Assembly (NCBI GenBank): GCA_024760525.1
Contig: CP060499.1
Location: 992,001 to 1,056,000 of the forward strand
DNA length: 64,000 bases
Origin: Nitrospira sp.
Lineage (GTDB): Bacteria > Nitrospirota > Nitrospiria > Nitrospirales > Nitrospiraceae
Direction of reading: 5' to 3'
The notes below the pieces were generated by a model, which saw only the letters and a list, made by a program, of their open reading frames with translations, was not told the origin of the DNA and searched no databases. Made by a program: the position numbers and the translations under genes. Positions 45,003 through 52,637 of this stretch are shown here, piece by piece (within the stretch, counting starts at the first letter, position 1; each line of letters starts with the position of its first letter).

Positions 45003-45906
45003 GGTGCGTCATCAGTTGGAGCAATGACGAGAGTTCCGGCTTCTTGTGTTCACAAGCGAACGCCGGCAAGGCCTCAAAAAAACCTTCTCTGAAGGATCCG
45101 TTCCGCAGGTCGTAGCTTTGGCGACGATTGCCTGAGCAGAGTTGCAGGCCACCATACGCATCGATGTGAAATTTCTGCATTCCGCTTGTGCAGGGGGGAC
45201 GGTCGGCCTGGGATCGCCGGCAGGCCTCTTCCCACAGCAGGGGATCCTTCCGGTTCAGCTCCTGCAACTCTCTTTCGGACAGTGCATACCGGAAAGGGCC
45301 GGCCCCTCCGTCCAGTTCGGACCGAAGTTCCTGGCCGAGTTTGAATCGGACGGAACCTAGCGAAGCAGCGTACTGTTTGATGGAAAGGATTTCATGTTGG
45401 TTCAGCGAGAGCGCGGTGGTCTTAAGCGTCAACGGGAGGTGGCGGTCGAGCAGCAAGTGGATGGCTCTCAGGCAGCGCTGATAAGAACCTTGGCTTTGAG
45501 TAATTCGTTCAAAGGTCAGGGCGGTGGACCCGTGAAGGCTGATCTCAATACGGTGAGGCGGCAGGGCTGCAAATCGATCGGCTTCAGAGTCCGTGATCAG
45601 GGTCCCGTTCGTGAAGATGGTGACCAGGAATCCCCGCTGAACCGCCTGTTCGTAAATCAAGAAGAAATCGGGCCTGCTGAGGGGTTCGCCGCCGGTCAAA
45701 CATAGTTCCAATGTGCCGGCATCGGCCATTTCGTCCAGAATGCGCAGCATCTCGGCTGTCGAGAGCTCACGGCGAACAAACTCCGGGCGATTGAGGCAAT
45801 CCGTATAGCACATGGCGCAACGGAGGTTGCAGCGACAGGTGATTTCCCATTGGCAGGAAAGCGGGAATCGTTCGGGCAAGGACCGAATCTTATCCAGTGG
45901 GACCAT
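44995..45906 (-). CDS. Radical SAM protein 1 of the RiPP cluster (short SPASM region)
   Basis: 303 residues. Cluster motif CRCNLRCAMC gives C26, C30 and C33 in CX3CX2C spacing; LTGGEP follows. The C-terminus has fewer cysteines (PPCTSGMQKFHID, LQLCSGN, FACEHKK) than radical SAM 2 or 3, so it may hold a single auxiliary cluster or none. It resembles PqqE-type peptide-modifying enzymes. The 5' end overlaps the PqqD-like gene by 17 bases. Confidence 0.87.
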   Translation of the reverse strand: MVPLDKIRSLPERFPLSCQWEITCRCNLRCAMCYTDCLNRPEFVRRELSTAEMLRILDEMADAGTLELCLTGGEPLSRPDFFLIYEQAVQRGFLVTIFTNGTLITDSEADRFAALPPHRIEISLHGSTALTFERITQSQGSYQRCLRAIHLLLDRHLPLTLKTTALSLNQHEILSIKQYAASLGSVRFKLGQELRSELDGGAGPFRYALSERELQELNRKDPLLWEEACRRSQADRPPCTSGMQKFHIDAYGGLQLCSGNRRQSYDLRNGSFREGFFEALPAFACEHKKPELSSLLQLMTHRG

Positions 45907-46201
45907 CGGTGACAGTCACCTCGTGTATGGCATGAATCGAGAGCAGGTCGGTCAGCAAGGTCTGCAAATCCTGATGAAACTGTTCCGCGGTGACGTCATA
46001 TTCCTCAACAAACTCGTCGGCGATCGTTTGAAGGGATCGGGTTCCGTCGATCCGCCTCCAAAGGGCGGCTCCCGTTTCGTTCAGGACGTAGATGCTGTTC
46101 GATTCGGTGAGATTCCTGTGTATGGGAACGAGAATGCATTCGCCGGCAACATCTCGCTGCACATAGTCGGAATTGTGTGTGTAGATGGCGGCGGGGTTCA
46201 T
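45890..46201 (-). CDS. PqqD-like peptide chaperone (RiPP recognition element)
   Basis: 103 residues from ATG 46201. The PqqD fold signature is seen: VPIHRNLTESNSIYVLNETGAALWRRIDGTRSLQTI pattern, then YDVTAEQFHQDLQTLLTDLLS. It should bind the leader and present the peptide to the radical SAM enzymes. PqqD-like domains of lasso systems read YxxPxL, present in the precursor encoded downstream. A start 18 bases earlier (46219) is possible but adds no family residues. Confidence 0.85.
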   Translation of the reverse strand: MNPAAIYTHNSDYVQRDVAGECILVPIHRNLTESNSIYVLNETGAALWRRIDGTRSLQTIADEFVEEYDVTAEQFHQDLQTLLTDLLSIHAIHEVTVTDGPTG

Positions 46202-46269
46202 AGGCCCGGAGAATAGCAAATCCCATATGCCCTCGCCAGGGATATTTCGCCGTCCGCCTTCAATAGTCG

Positions 46270-47070
46270 TTAGGCGATCACGGCGAATCCTTCCCTCCAG
46301 TTGAGTTCAAGTATCGTTGCACCGGCTTCGGCAAGCTCGGACCGGAGCTCTGTCTCGTCCAGAAACGCGTGCATGAAGTGGCTATGTGAGCAGAAATCGC
46401 CCAGCTGATAATCTTGATTCGACCCGGGCAGTTTCAGCAGCCATCGGTTGACGGCTTCAATCAGCCGGTGCGACTTCGTCTGCCATTCGTGGGAAAACAG
46501 GAAGCTCAATACGATTTTCCCCTCCTGTCTCAACGCGGAGCGGAATACACGAATGCATTCCTGGCGTTGCCGCCTGGCCGGGATGGCGCTGTACATGACG
46601 CTGGATAGAACCAGATAGTCTGCCTGTCCTTTGCCGATCGGGAGTCGCCGAAAGTCTCCCTGCAGAAAAACAACGGGAAGACGTATTGCGGATGCGTGCG
46701 CGGCAGCAATGTGCAATCCGTCATAATTGTTGTCCAGTCCGATCACCCGATGACCCCTCTCGGCTAAGGCGATGGATTCACGACCCAGCCCGGCTCCCAA
46801 TACGACCACAGTCCCCTTTGAAGCCATATGTTTCGAGGCCACGGTTTCTTCCCAGTTGTCGAGAGCCCATTTGTATCGGTCCGACTGAAAGTCTTGCTCA
46901 AGCCCTTCATAACTTCTGCGGTAGTAGGTGCGAGTCAGCGCAATCAGCTCGTCGGGAGGAAGGAGGACGGGAAGCACCCCATAGAGGAAAAACTGGATCT
47001 GAGAGAGTAGCGAGCCTGTTCGTTCAACGAAGCGAGTCAGCAATATGATGGCGGTGACGCGCAGGCGCAC
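46270..47070 (-). CDS. SAM-dependent methyltransferase
   Basis: 266 residues. Class I Rossmann motifs: VVVLGAGLGRESIALAERG (motif I) and VIGLD (motif II acid), then GQADYLVLSSVMYSAIP (motif IV region). The N-terminal 60 residues include a hydrophobic segment. Located 3 bases after the glycosyltransferase-like gene and 50 before the PqqD-like gene, so probably a tailoring enzyme of the peptide or of an added sugar. The substrate is unknown. Confidence 0.82.
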   Translation of the reverse strand: MRLRVTAIILLTRFVERTGSLLSQIQFFLYGVLPVLLPPDELIALTRTYYRRSYEGLEQDFQSDRYKWALDNWEETVASKHMASKGTVVVLGAGLGRESIALAERGHRVIGLDNNYDGLHIAAAHASAIRLPVVFLQGDFRRLPIGKGQADYLVLSSVMYSAIPARRQRQECIRVFRSALRQEGKIVLSFLFSHEWQTKSHRLIEAVNRWLLKLPGSNQDYQLGDFCSHSHFMHAFLDETELRSELAEAGATILELNWREGFAVIA

Positions 47071-47073
47071 GGG

Positions 47074-48168
47074 TTATGGTCCCGTTCTCGAAAGGTATGA
47101 GGCGAGGACAGCCGCGGCTTCATTCGCCCCGGTTAAAGGCGGAGGTGTGACGGGGACTGGGAGACCAAGGACCTTTTGGAGCGCCGGAAGCCACCGGCCC
47201 TGCAGAAAATCGCTCGCTGACAGTTCTACACCCCTCCCATATCGGTGCAGATAGTCGACCAGCGGCTGTTCATCGGCAAAGTTGTACCGCCGCACGTAGA
47301 CCAGTGGAGTTTTCAATGCAACAGCTTCCACCAAGGTTCCGTAGCCCGGTTTGGTCAGGATGACATCAACCGAGGCCATCAGCGTTTTAAACGAAAGCGG
47401 CAGAGATTTGATGGACAGGAATCGAGAGCTTGCCGATGGCACCGGTCCGTCGAAGAGGAATCGGTAGCCTGTCAACGGCTCCAATGTCCGAAAAGGAAGC
47501 GAACTGAGCGGAATTCCCCCGAATCCGATGAGCACGGTTCGCTCCCCTGGGGCCAGTGCCAGAAGCTTGGCGAGGTGTTCACGATCACCCGCAGCCGGTT
47601 CGATGATCGGCTGGATATCGATCGTTCGCCGGAACAACTCCATTTTAGGGCAAGGGGCAAGTCGTAACGCAAGATCGGCGTGGACATAGGCCTGTTGAAT
47701 CGACTGGATGAGTGTCCGGCCATCGATCGATGGAGGGGCCTGATACTCGGACAGGATCAGATCCCAGGTAAAGCTGACGAGCGCGATGGAAGGAATGGCC
47801 GCCGCTTTTGCCGCTGCCAGTGCCAGGTATGGAGTGTCGGCCAGGACAATATCCGGATCGGCAGCCTGCATGGCGGCGACCTCAGCCTGAAGGCGCTCGT
47901 TCCAGGTACTGTGGAATCGGTGATGTTCACGCCAGGTTGCTTCTACGTCGATCGTCATGGGGCCGTTTTGAATGCAGCCGATATCCTGCTGGACGGCACT
48001 GGTCTCCCATGGAATCGTGAGTCGATCCTTGAAGAACGACGAGGGGACGGTGGTGCGGAGGAACACTCGGAGATTGGGAACGAGACGGCCCAATGCATTG
48101 AGGACCGGCACAACTTGGGCGGCGTGGCCGAACCCATGACCTGAAATAGCGGCCCAGATTAGCGGCAT
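47074..48168 (-). CDS. Glycosyltransferase-like protein, GT-B fold
   Basis: 364 residues with two Rossmann-like halves: N-terminal AAISGHGFGHAAQVVPVLNAL and C-terminal VLIGFGGIPLSS followed by VDVILTKPGYGTLVEAVALKTPLVYV, the donor-binding pattern of MurG/UGT-type enzymes. It is the first gene of the tight RiPP set and could glycosylate the peptide. Such SGHGFGHA proteins are sometimes only sugar-binding; activity is not certain. Confidence 0.8.
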   Translation of the reverse strand: MPLIWAAISGHGFGHAAQVVPVLNALGRLVPNLRVFLRTTVPSSFFKDRLTIPWETSAVQQDIGCIQNGPMTIDVEATWREHHRFHSTWNERLQAEVAAMQAADPDIVLADTPYLALAAAKAAAIPSIALVSFTWDLILSEYQAPPSIDGRTLIQSIQQAYVHADLALRLAPCPKMELFRRTIDIQPIIEPAAGDREHLAKLLALAPGERTVLIGFGGIPLSSLPFRTLEPLTGYRFLFDGPVPSASSRFLSIKSLPLSFKTLMASVDVILTKPGYGTLVEAVALKTPLVYVRRYNFADEQPLVDYLHRYGRGVELSASDFLQGRWLPALQKVLGLPVPVTPPPLTGANEAAAVLASYLSRTGP

Positions 48169-48220
48169 AGGCAGGAATGCGTGACAACCCCGGGTGACAC
48201 ACGCTACAGGGAATAGCTAC

Positions 48221-48421
48221 TCAACTACTGGAGTGGTCTGATTCCATCGGGGCGATGTTGTACAGCAACTCAAGATCGAACTCTTCGATCAAGTCGTTGA
48301 ATGCGCCGGCTCCCATATCGGAGCGAACCTCGGCCATGACGAGGTCGATCGCCGGAGCGGCATGTTGTCCGTATTGGGTCACGGCCGATTCAATTCGCTT
48401 TCTGGCATCGTCGAGGTTCAT
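48221..48421 (-). CDS. Small protein of unknown function, 66 residues
   Basis: Begins MNLDDARKRIESA and ends with the acidic, serine-rich MESDHSSS. CAGGAG stands before the ATG at 48421. It is predicted helical, has no cysteine and no membrane segment. It lies 28 bases after the TPR gene and 52 before the glycosyltransferase-like gene, in the same direction, so it may belong to the RiPP transcript. I do not recognise the family. Confidence 0.65.
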   Translation of the reverse strand: MNLDDARKRIESAVTQYGQHAAPAIDLVMAEVRSDMGAGAFNDLIEEFDLELLYNIAPMESDHSSS

Positions 48422-48449
48422 AAGTGACTCCTGTGTCGCGTAAGCGGGT

Positions 48450-48767
48450 TCATGCAAGGGTCTGCAGCAACTGTTGCATTTCCGGCACCAGATCCTTGCC
48501 ACCGTTGGATCGTCCCGAGAGGGCGGCTTCGATGCCGGCGGCGAGGATCGGCTTGGCATCAGCGTTCCTGCCCAATCCGATCAATGCACGGCCCAGCGCC
48601 AGATGGGAGGCGACATGGGTCGGGTCCAGTTGCGTGGCAACCGTAAGATGCTCCACGGCTTCCTCGACACTGCCGCCTTCCTGGAGGATCTTGTTCCCCA
48701 GTCCGTAACGACCGAGAAATCCTTTGGGATTCTTGGCGACCATGAGGCGAAAAGCGTCAATATCCAT
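48450..48767 (-). CDS. TPR-repeat protein
   Basis: 105 residues with two to three tetratricopeptide repeats: FLGRYGLGNKILQEGGSVEEAVEHLTVATQLDPTH (pattern) then ASHLALGRALIGLGRNADA. A protein-protein interaction scaffold, cytoplasmic. First gene on the minus strand ahead of the 66-residue protein and the RiPP set, and a candidate start of that transcript. Confidence 0.8.
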   Translation of the reverse strand: MDIDAFRLMVAKNPKGFLGRYGLGNKILQEGGSVEEAVEHLTVATQLDPTHVASHLALGRALIGLGRNADAKPILAAGIEAALSGRSNGGKDLVPEMQQLLQTLA

Positions 48768-48861
48768 GAAGCGTCTCTCCGTTGGTAGAGGAGAGGCACT
48801 ATAGCATTGAAGGAGCCGGATGGGCCAGATGGCGGTTTGACTTAGACCTGATGAGCCTTGC

Positions 48862-49614
48862 TCATGGGGACGGTACTCCGGTAACCGGGACGATGGAACG
48901 AGTTGGGGACACAGTTGTCGGTTTTCGCGCTTTGACGGTCACCGTGCGGATGCCTGGGGCCGGCGACGTGGCGCTGCTGGCCAGGTAGAGATTGGTGTCG
49001 TGAACGAGTTGTCCCGTCAGGTCGGCGAGGCACGCGTCCGTCACATGCCCCTTCAGTTCGTCGATCATGACCGGCGTGGCGCCGAACAGTTTGTAATGGA
49101 CCGTACCCGATGAGCGGGCTTCATAGCGCTTCAGTTGACCGTCCCACCGCTCGAGCTCGAGGCCGACCTTGACGGCATAATCATATTCCAGATCGAAGAA
49201 GGGTGAGAGCAGAAACATGGAGCCCCCGATGAGGATACCTTTCAACGCGGACAGGCCGGAATGGGGATCGATGGCCTCGTCCACCGTAATACGGGCTGAC
49301 ACGATCTTCTCACCGAGCGCATCGGATGTTCCACCCATGGGAATCAAGGTCGAAAACAGACGGGTTTCCTGAACGCTGTTCAAGATCCGCCGCTCGACTT
49401 CAGCGGAAGAGTATTGCGGCGAGTCGTTTCTCGAAAGGTGAAAGGAATCCATCACGAGCGGAACTCGTTCTTGGGTGGGCAGCGAGTGGGTGAAGGCCGT
49501 CTGTGGATCTGCTGCGGGAGGTTTAACGTCGATCCATCGGGTGCATCCGGTCGCGGCGCACATGACGAATCCGGCGAGGCCCAAGACCGACCAGCGAAAG
49601 GCATCCGTTGTCAT
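48862..49614 (-). CDS. Lipoprotein of unknown function
   Basis: 250 residues. Signal with lipobox CAATGC (mature Cys followed by TRWID). The body contains ERVPLVMDSFHLSRNDSPQYSS and a hydrophobic stretch ALKGILIGGSMFLLSPFFDLEYDY. No family recognised. It lies 13 bases after the PagL-like gene on the same strand, suggesting an outer membrane role. Confidence 0.7.
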   Translation of the reverse strand: MTTDAFRWSVLGLAGFVMCAATGCTRWIDVKPPAADPQTAFTHSLPTQERVPLVMDSFHLSRNDSPQYSSAEVERRILNSVQETRLFSTLIPMGGTSDALGEKIVSARITVDEAIDPHSGLSALKGILIGGSMFLLSPFFDLEYDYAVKVGLELERWDGQLKRYEARSSGTVHYKLFGATPVMIDELKGHVTDACLADLTGQLVHDTNLYLASSATSPAPGIRTVTVKARKPTTVSPTRSIVPVTGVPSP

Positions 49615-49627
49615 GATCGCGGTCTCC

Positions 49628-50245
49628 TTAGAAATAGAATGAAAACCCGCCGAAGGGCATGCTCGCGTTCAGCCCAAGATTGGGGAATGCCGTCCCAGCG
49701 TTGGAAATATGATGGAAGCGGTAGCCGGCATTGAAGGCGAGTTGCGACGTGAGAAACCATGACACGCCCACTCCACCTGTCAGCACGAAGTTGAATTCAT
49801 TGGCTTGTTCGCGAACACGACCGCCGAGATCCGTCCAGAAGGGGCCGCCGGCGAATTCTGCATATGGCCGGACGCGGCCTAGGGCGACGAACGTGTACTT
49901 GATTCTCGGCGTGAATCCGACCCCGTGCGTCAATAGAGGCTCTCGGAACTCAAGATAGACCATTTCTGCGCCGAGCGAGACCTGCCCCCGGTACCAGCCG
50001 TCGCCGATGGGATCCGTGATCGTCATCATCCACGTGGGCATCAACGCCGGCCCATGTTGTTTGGTGGTGTGAAGGTGAGTCAGTCGGTGAGAGAACAAAT
50101 ACCCGGCGGTGAGTCCGACTTCTTGCGTGCCGACAGTGATCGTCGGCGAAACGTCGCCGGCCTGAACAGGAGGCGCCGCCATGATGATGCCGAGCGCCAA
50201 AGCGATGATCGTGCGAGTGAACATGGACATGCTTGTGTCAGTCAA
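49628..50245 (-). CDS. Acyloxyacyl hydrolase, PagL type (lipid A 3-O-deacylase)
   Basis: 205 residues, signal peptide (to about residue 29, VQAGD), then an eight-strand-type beta barrel ending GGFSFYF. The catalytic pair is visible in YRFHHISNAGTAFPNLGLN (His, Ser). PagL removes an acyl chain from lipid A in the outer membrane. The start is ATG 50245 or the next Met a few codons on. Followed by the lipoprotein gene. Confidence 0.88.
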   Translation of the reverse strand: MTDTSMSMFTRTIIALALGIIMAAPPVQAGDVSPTITVGTQEVGLTAGYLFSHRLTHLHTTKQHGPALMPTWMMTITDPIGDGWYRGQVSLGAEMVYLEFREPLLTHGVGFTPRIKYTFVALGRVRPYAEFAGGPFWTDLGGRVREQANEFNFVLTGGVGVSWFLTSQLAFNAGYRFHHISNAGTAFPNLGLNASMPFGGFSFYF

Positions 50246-50431
50246 TCCTCTGTCGGCTCATGTGAGGTGAAACTTGATCAATGGGCGACTAGGTGTGACG
50301 TTTCAAAGGTAGCAGAGGTTTGAATTCTGTCCAGAAGGGCGGGTGATCTGCGCTCTGTTCAAAAATGAAAGAATGCTGGACGGCGAATAGAAAAAGGTCA
50401 GAGAGAAATGGAGGATCCGCGCAGAGTCGGG

Positions 50432-51196
50432 TTATTCAGATTGGCGCAGTTTGGAGAGATGTGCGGAATCAGTGTGGAGTTCAGGAAGGGTGTATCGTTC
50501 GTCAAGGGACACGACACGCTCAAGGCAGCGTACGGCGGAGAGGGAATCTCGTCGGGTCTCATACACCGTTGCGAGTAGGCGGAGGACGGCGGCTTCAGCC
50601 GGTTCGCTGCCGAGTTTGATGTAGTGCTCTGAGGCGTTGTTCAAGCAGCGCTCCGCCCTGATCAGATCTCCCTGGTCGAGATAGCATTTCCCAAGCTGGC
50701 TATAGGTCACCGCGAGTCCTTCTTCATTGCCGACCGTCCGATGATGGTCGAGGGCTTGCTTAAACGAAGCAACGGCCTGATCCCACTGGCCTTCGCGGGC
50801 CTCTTGCAGCGCCAGGTTGTTATAGAGGATACCGAGTCCGCGGCTGTCCTGCAGCTGGCGCAAGAGATCCATGGCCTCCAGATAGTAGGGGCGGGCCTTT
50901 TCCGGATGATCGGAAGCGATCTGGAGGTTACCCAGATTGACCAGGGTATGAGCAACGGCCGTAAGGTTGCGCTCACTTCGTTGAATGTGGAGGACCTCCC
51001 GATAGCACTGTTCTGCGCGTGGAAAATCGTTCATCAATGCGCAGGTGTTGCCGAGGTTCCCAAGTGAATCCGAGAGCGCTTGTTGATCGCCGGTGGTTCG
51101 ATCATCGGCCACGGCCGCTTCCCAGGCAGCGCGAGCCTGAACCAGATCGCCGCGATGAAGAAAGATTCGCGCCCGATGTTTATGGTTGTCCGACAT
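50432..51196 (-). CDS. TPR-repeat protein
   Basis: 254 residues from ATG 51196, which begins MSDNHKHRARIFL; the upstream extension of the frame has no TPR character. Five to six tetratricopeptide repeats with the usual aromatic/Ala/Gly spacing (ALSDSLGNLGNTCALMNDFPRAEQCY pattern, LGILYNNLALQEAREGQWDQAVASF). A scaffold protein with no enzymatic motif. Divergent from the small zinc-ribbon gene. Confidence 0.82.
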   Translation of the reverse strand: MSDNHKHRARIFLHRGDLVQARAAWEAAVADDRTTGDQQALSDSLGNLGNTCALMNDFPRAEQCYREVLHIQRSERNLTAVAHTLVNLGNLQIASDHPEKARPYYLEAMDLLRQLQDSRGLGILYNNLALQEAREGQWDQAVASFKQALDHHRTVGNEEGLAVTYSQLGKCYLDQGDLIRAERCLNNASEHYIKLGSEPAEAAVLRLLATVYETRRDSLSAVRCLERVVSLDERYTLPELHTDSAHLSKLRQSE

Positions 51197-51248
51197 ATCA
51201 GGCCTCTTGAGAGGGTGAGGAAAGTTTGCTACGGTGCGGAACACAACC

Positions 51249-51413
51249 ATGGCGCAGACGAACTGTAAGCGATGCGGACGGGAATATATTTATCACTGTT
51301 GTGACGGACCGGTGTGTATGCCGTGCCCCCATTGCGGCTTCGACGAATCCGATCCTGAGCCCTCCATAATCCGCGATACGCATTCCTCTTCCGATAACCG
51401 ACTTAGCACGTAG
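51249..51413 (+). CDS. Small zinc-ribbon-like protein, 54 residues
   Basis: Begins MAQTNCKRCGREYIYHCCDG. Eight potential metal ligands: C6, C9, C17, C18, C23, C26, H28 and C29, in CX2C...CX2C spacing (VCMPCPHCG). A Ser/Asp tail follows. The upstream ribosome binding site is weak (GGTGCGGAA). Too short for a usual ORF search; the density and spacing of Cys pairs make coding likely. Divergent from the TPR gene, 52 bases away. Confidence 0.6.
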   Translation: MAQTNCKRCGREYIYHCCDGPVCMPCPHCGFDESDPEPSIIRDTHSSSDNRLST

Positions 51414-51438
51414 CACATCGTACCCAGCACGTTTCCTT

Positions 51439-51861
51439 TTAGTCTCCTCCCTTCGGCGTGTCTCGCCTATACTCGGCCTGAATCTCGTCCTCTTCCACCA
51501 GTCCCAACCCAGCTTTGAACGATTCGTGCAGCTCTTCGATCTGCTCAACATCTCGCTCTGTTCGCGCTTCTCGAGATGCGAGATATGCTTCACACAGCCT
51601 TAAGCCTGTCTCGAAGTGATGCGCGATTGTTTCCTCGGTCACCTGCTGCCACGTAATATAAATGCAGAAGGCCTGAAACGAATGAGCGTTGGGATACTGC
51701 CGCGCAAGAGCCAACAAACCCTCGTAGGCTTCGCGCGCGGTCGTGCCCGCATTGGAGGAGAACGTGTCTTCCAGTTCAACAGCCGCATCCCAGTCCGTAC
51801 CGAGTTCGGCTTCGGCTTCATAAAAGGCATCTTGAGCGGCAAGGGCAGGATCAAAGCGCAT
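51439..51861 (-). CDS. Hypothetical protein, acidic helical
   Basis: About 140 residues, acidic and Ala/Glu rich (FYEAEAELGTDWDAAVELED), no known motif. Start ATG 51861 or the in-frame 51873, where the codon overlaps the toxin stop. It is the third gene of the toxin-antitoxin transcript and may be a passenger or a modulator. Confidence 0.65.
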   Translation of the reverse strand: MRFDPALAAQDAFYEAEAELGTDWDAAVELEDTFSSNAGTTAREAYEGLLALARQYPNAHSFQAFCIYITWQQVTEETIAHHFETGLRLCEAYLASREARTERDVEQIEELHESFKAGLGLVEEDEIQAEYRRDTPKGGD

Positions 51862-51869
51862 GATGAATC

Positions 51870-52130
51870 TCAACCTCGGTCAAGCATCTTGTCGTAGTCG
51901 GCATGCGTTCCAATCCAGATCCATTGGATTCCATCGGGTACTTCCAAGCCAAGCGCCCGATAGTGGTTGCCGACTCGCACCGACCATAATTCTCCAATGT
52001 GTTTCAGGTGCAAGGAGGGATGCCGGGAATCCTCTTTGAGAAGCGCGAAGTTCTTATCTGCCAAGGTGCGAGTGTCTTGAGGAAGAGAGCGATAGGCGGT
52101 CCAGAACCGTGACGAAGCGTAATGCTTCAC
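51870..52130 (-). CDS. RelE/ParE-superfamily toxin
   Basis: 86 residues of the compact RelE/ParE fold: WTAYRSLPQDTRTLADKNF, HPSLHLKHIG and WSVRVGNHYRALG with the conserved RVG-x-YRA-like strand, then WIWIGTHADYDKML. RelE-like members cut mRNA on ribosomes, ParE members poison gyrase; which applies here is not clear. The start overlaps the antitoxin stop (ATGA). Confidence 0.82.
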   Translation of the reverse strand: MKHYASSRFWTAYRSLPQDTRTLADKNFALLKEDSRHPSLHLKHIGELWSVRVGNHYRALGLEVPDGIQWIWIGTHADYDKMLDRG

Positions 52131-52327
52131 AAAAGCCGGGAGTTGCCGCGTTTGAATTCAGCATGAGCTTCTGCAATCAGCGAATCCAGCTTGCCGGTTT
52201 TGAGATCTGATTCTATTTGCTGGTCCCAGATATGGGCGTCGAACTCCAGAAACCAGGCCCGAAACTGTGCCAAATCTTTGGGTGGGAGATTGGATACCCG
52301 TTCTTCAAGCTGCTCGATTTCACTCAT
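52127..52327 (-). CDS. Antitoxin partner
   Basis: 66 residues, MSEIEQLEERVSNLPPKDLAQFRAW opening pattern with acidic helical content, and a basic C-terminus (EFKRGNSRLL) that could embrace the toxin. The antitoxin-first order and 4-base overlap are typical of RelBE-like modules. The 310 bases upstream, up to the SagB-type gene, hold no other feature I can name. Confidence 0.78.
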   Translation of the reverse strand: MSEIEQLEERVSNLPPKDLAQFRAWFLEFDAHIWDQQIESDLKTGKLDSLIAEAHAEFKRGNSRLL

Positions 52328-52637
52328 GGGACACCTCTATTCCCCATTCTACATCAGTTGAGCGGATGTCGCCTAGCGATTCTTCTACAAATCTGTAAGT
52401 AGTGCGACCGGGTAGGGGGGAGGAGCCTGGTTCGGCTCAGGAAAACGGGATGATCGTTTACGCGGACAATTTAATGACGTGGAGGCATTATGCCGGTGCT
52501 GCGCGTGGTACAGATCATACTGAGTCTACCGTCAGCTGTTACCTTTTTTAAGATAGACTGTGCATCCTACAATCTGGCTAGCGACGTGTCCGCGTTTACT
52601 TTCATGCCTGTTGCTTTGTAGACTGCCTCTACTTCCT

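Noticed and set aside
45890..46201. PQQ biosynthesis because of PqqD and a PqqE-like radical SAM protein
   Set aside because: No PqqA with Glu and Tyr, and no PqqB or PqqC. The precursor is Cys rich.
39797..48168. Lasso peptide cluster
   Set aside because: The YxxPxL leader, RRE, kinase and nucleotidyltransferase fit, but no asparagine-synthetase-like cyclase or transglutaminase-like protease is present.
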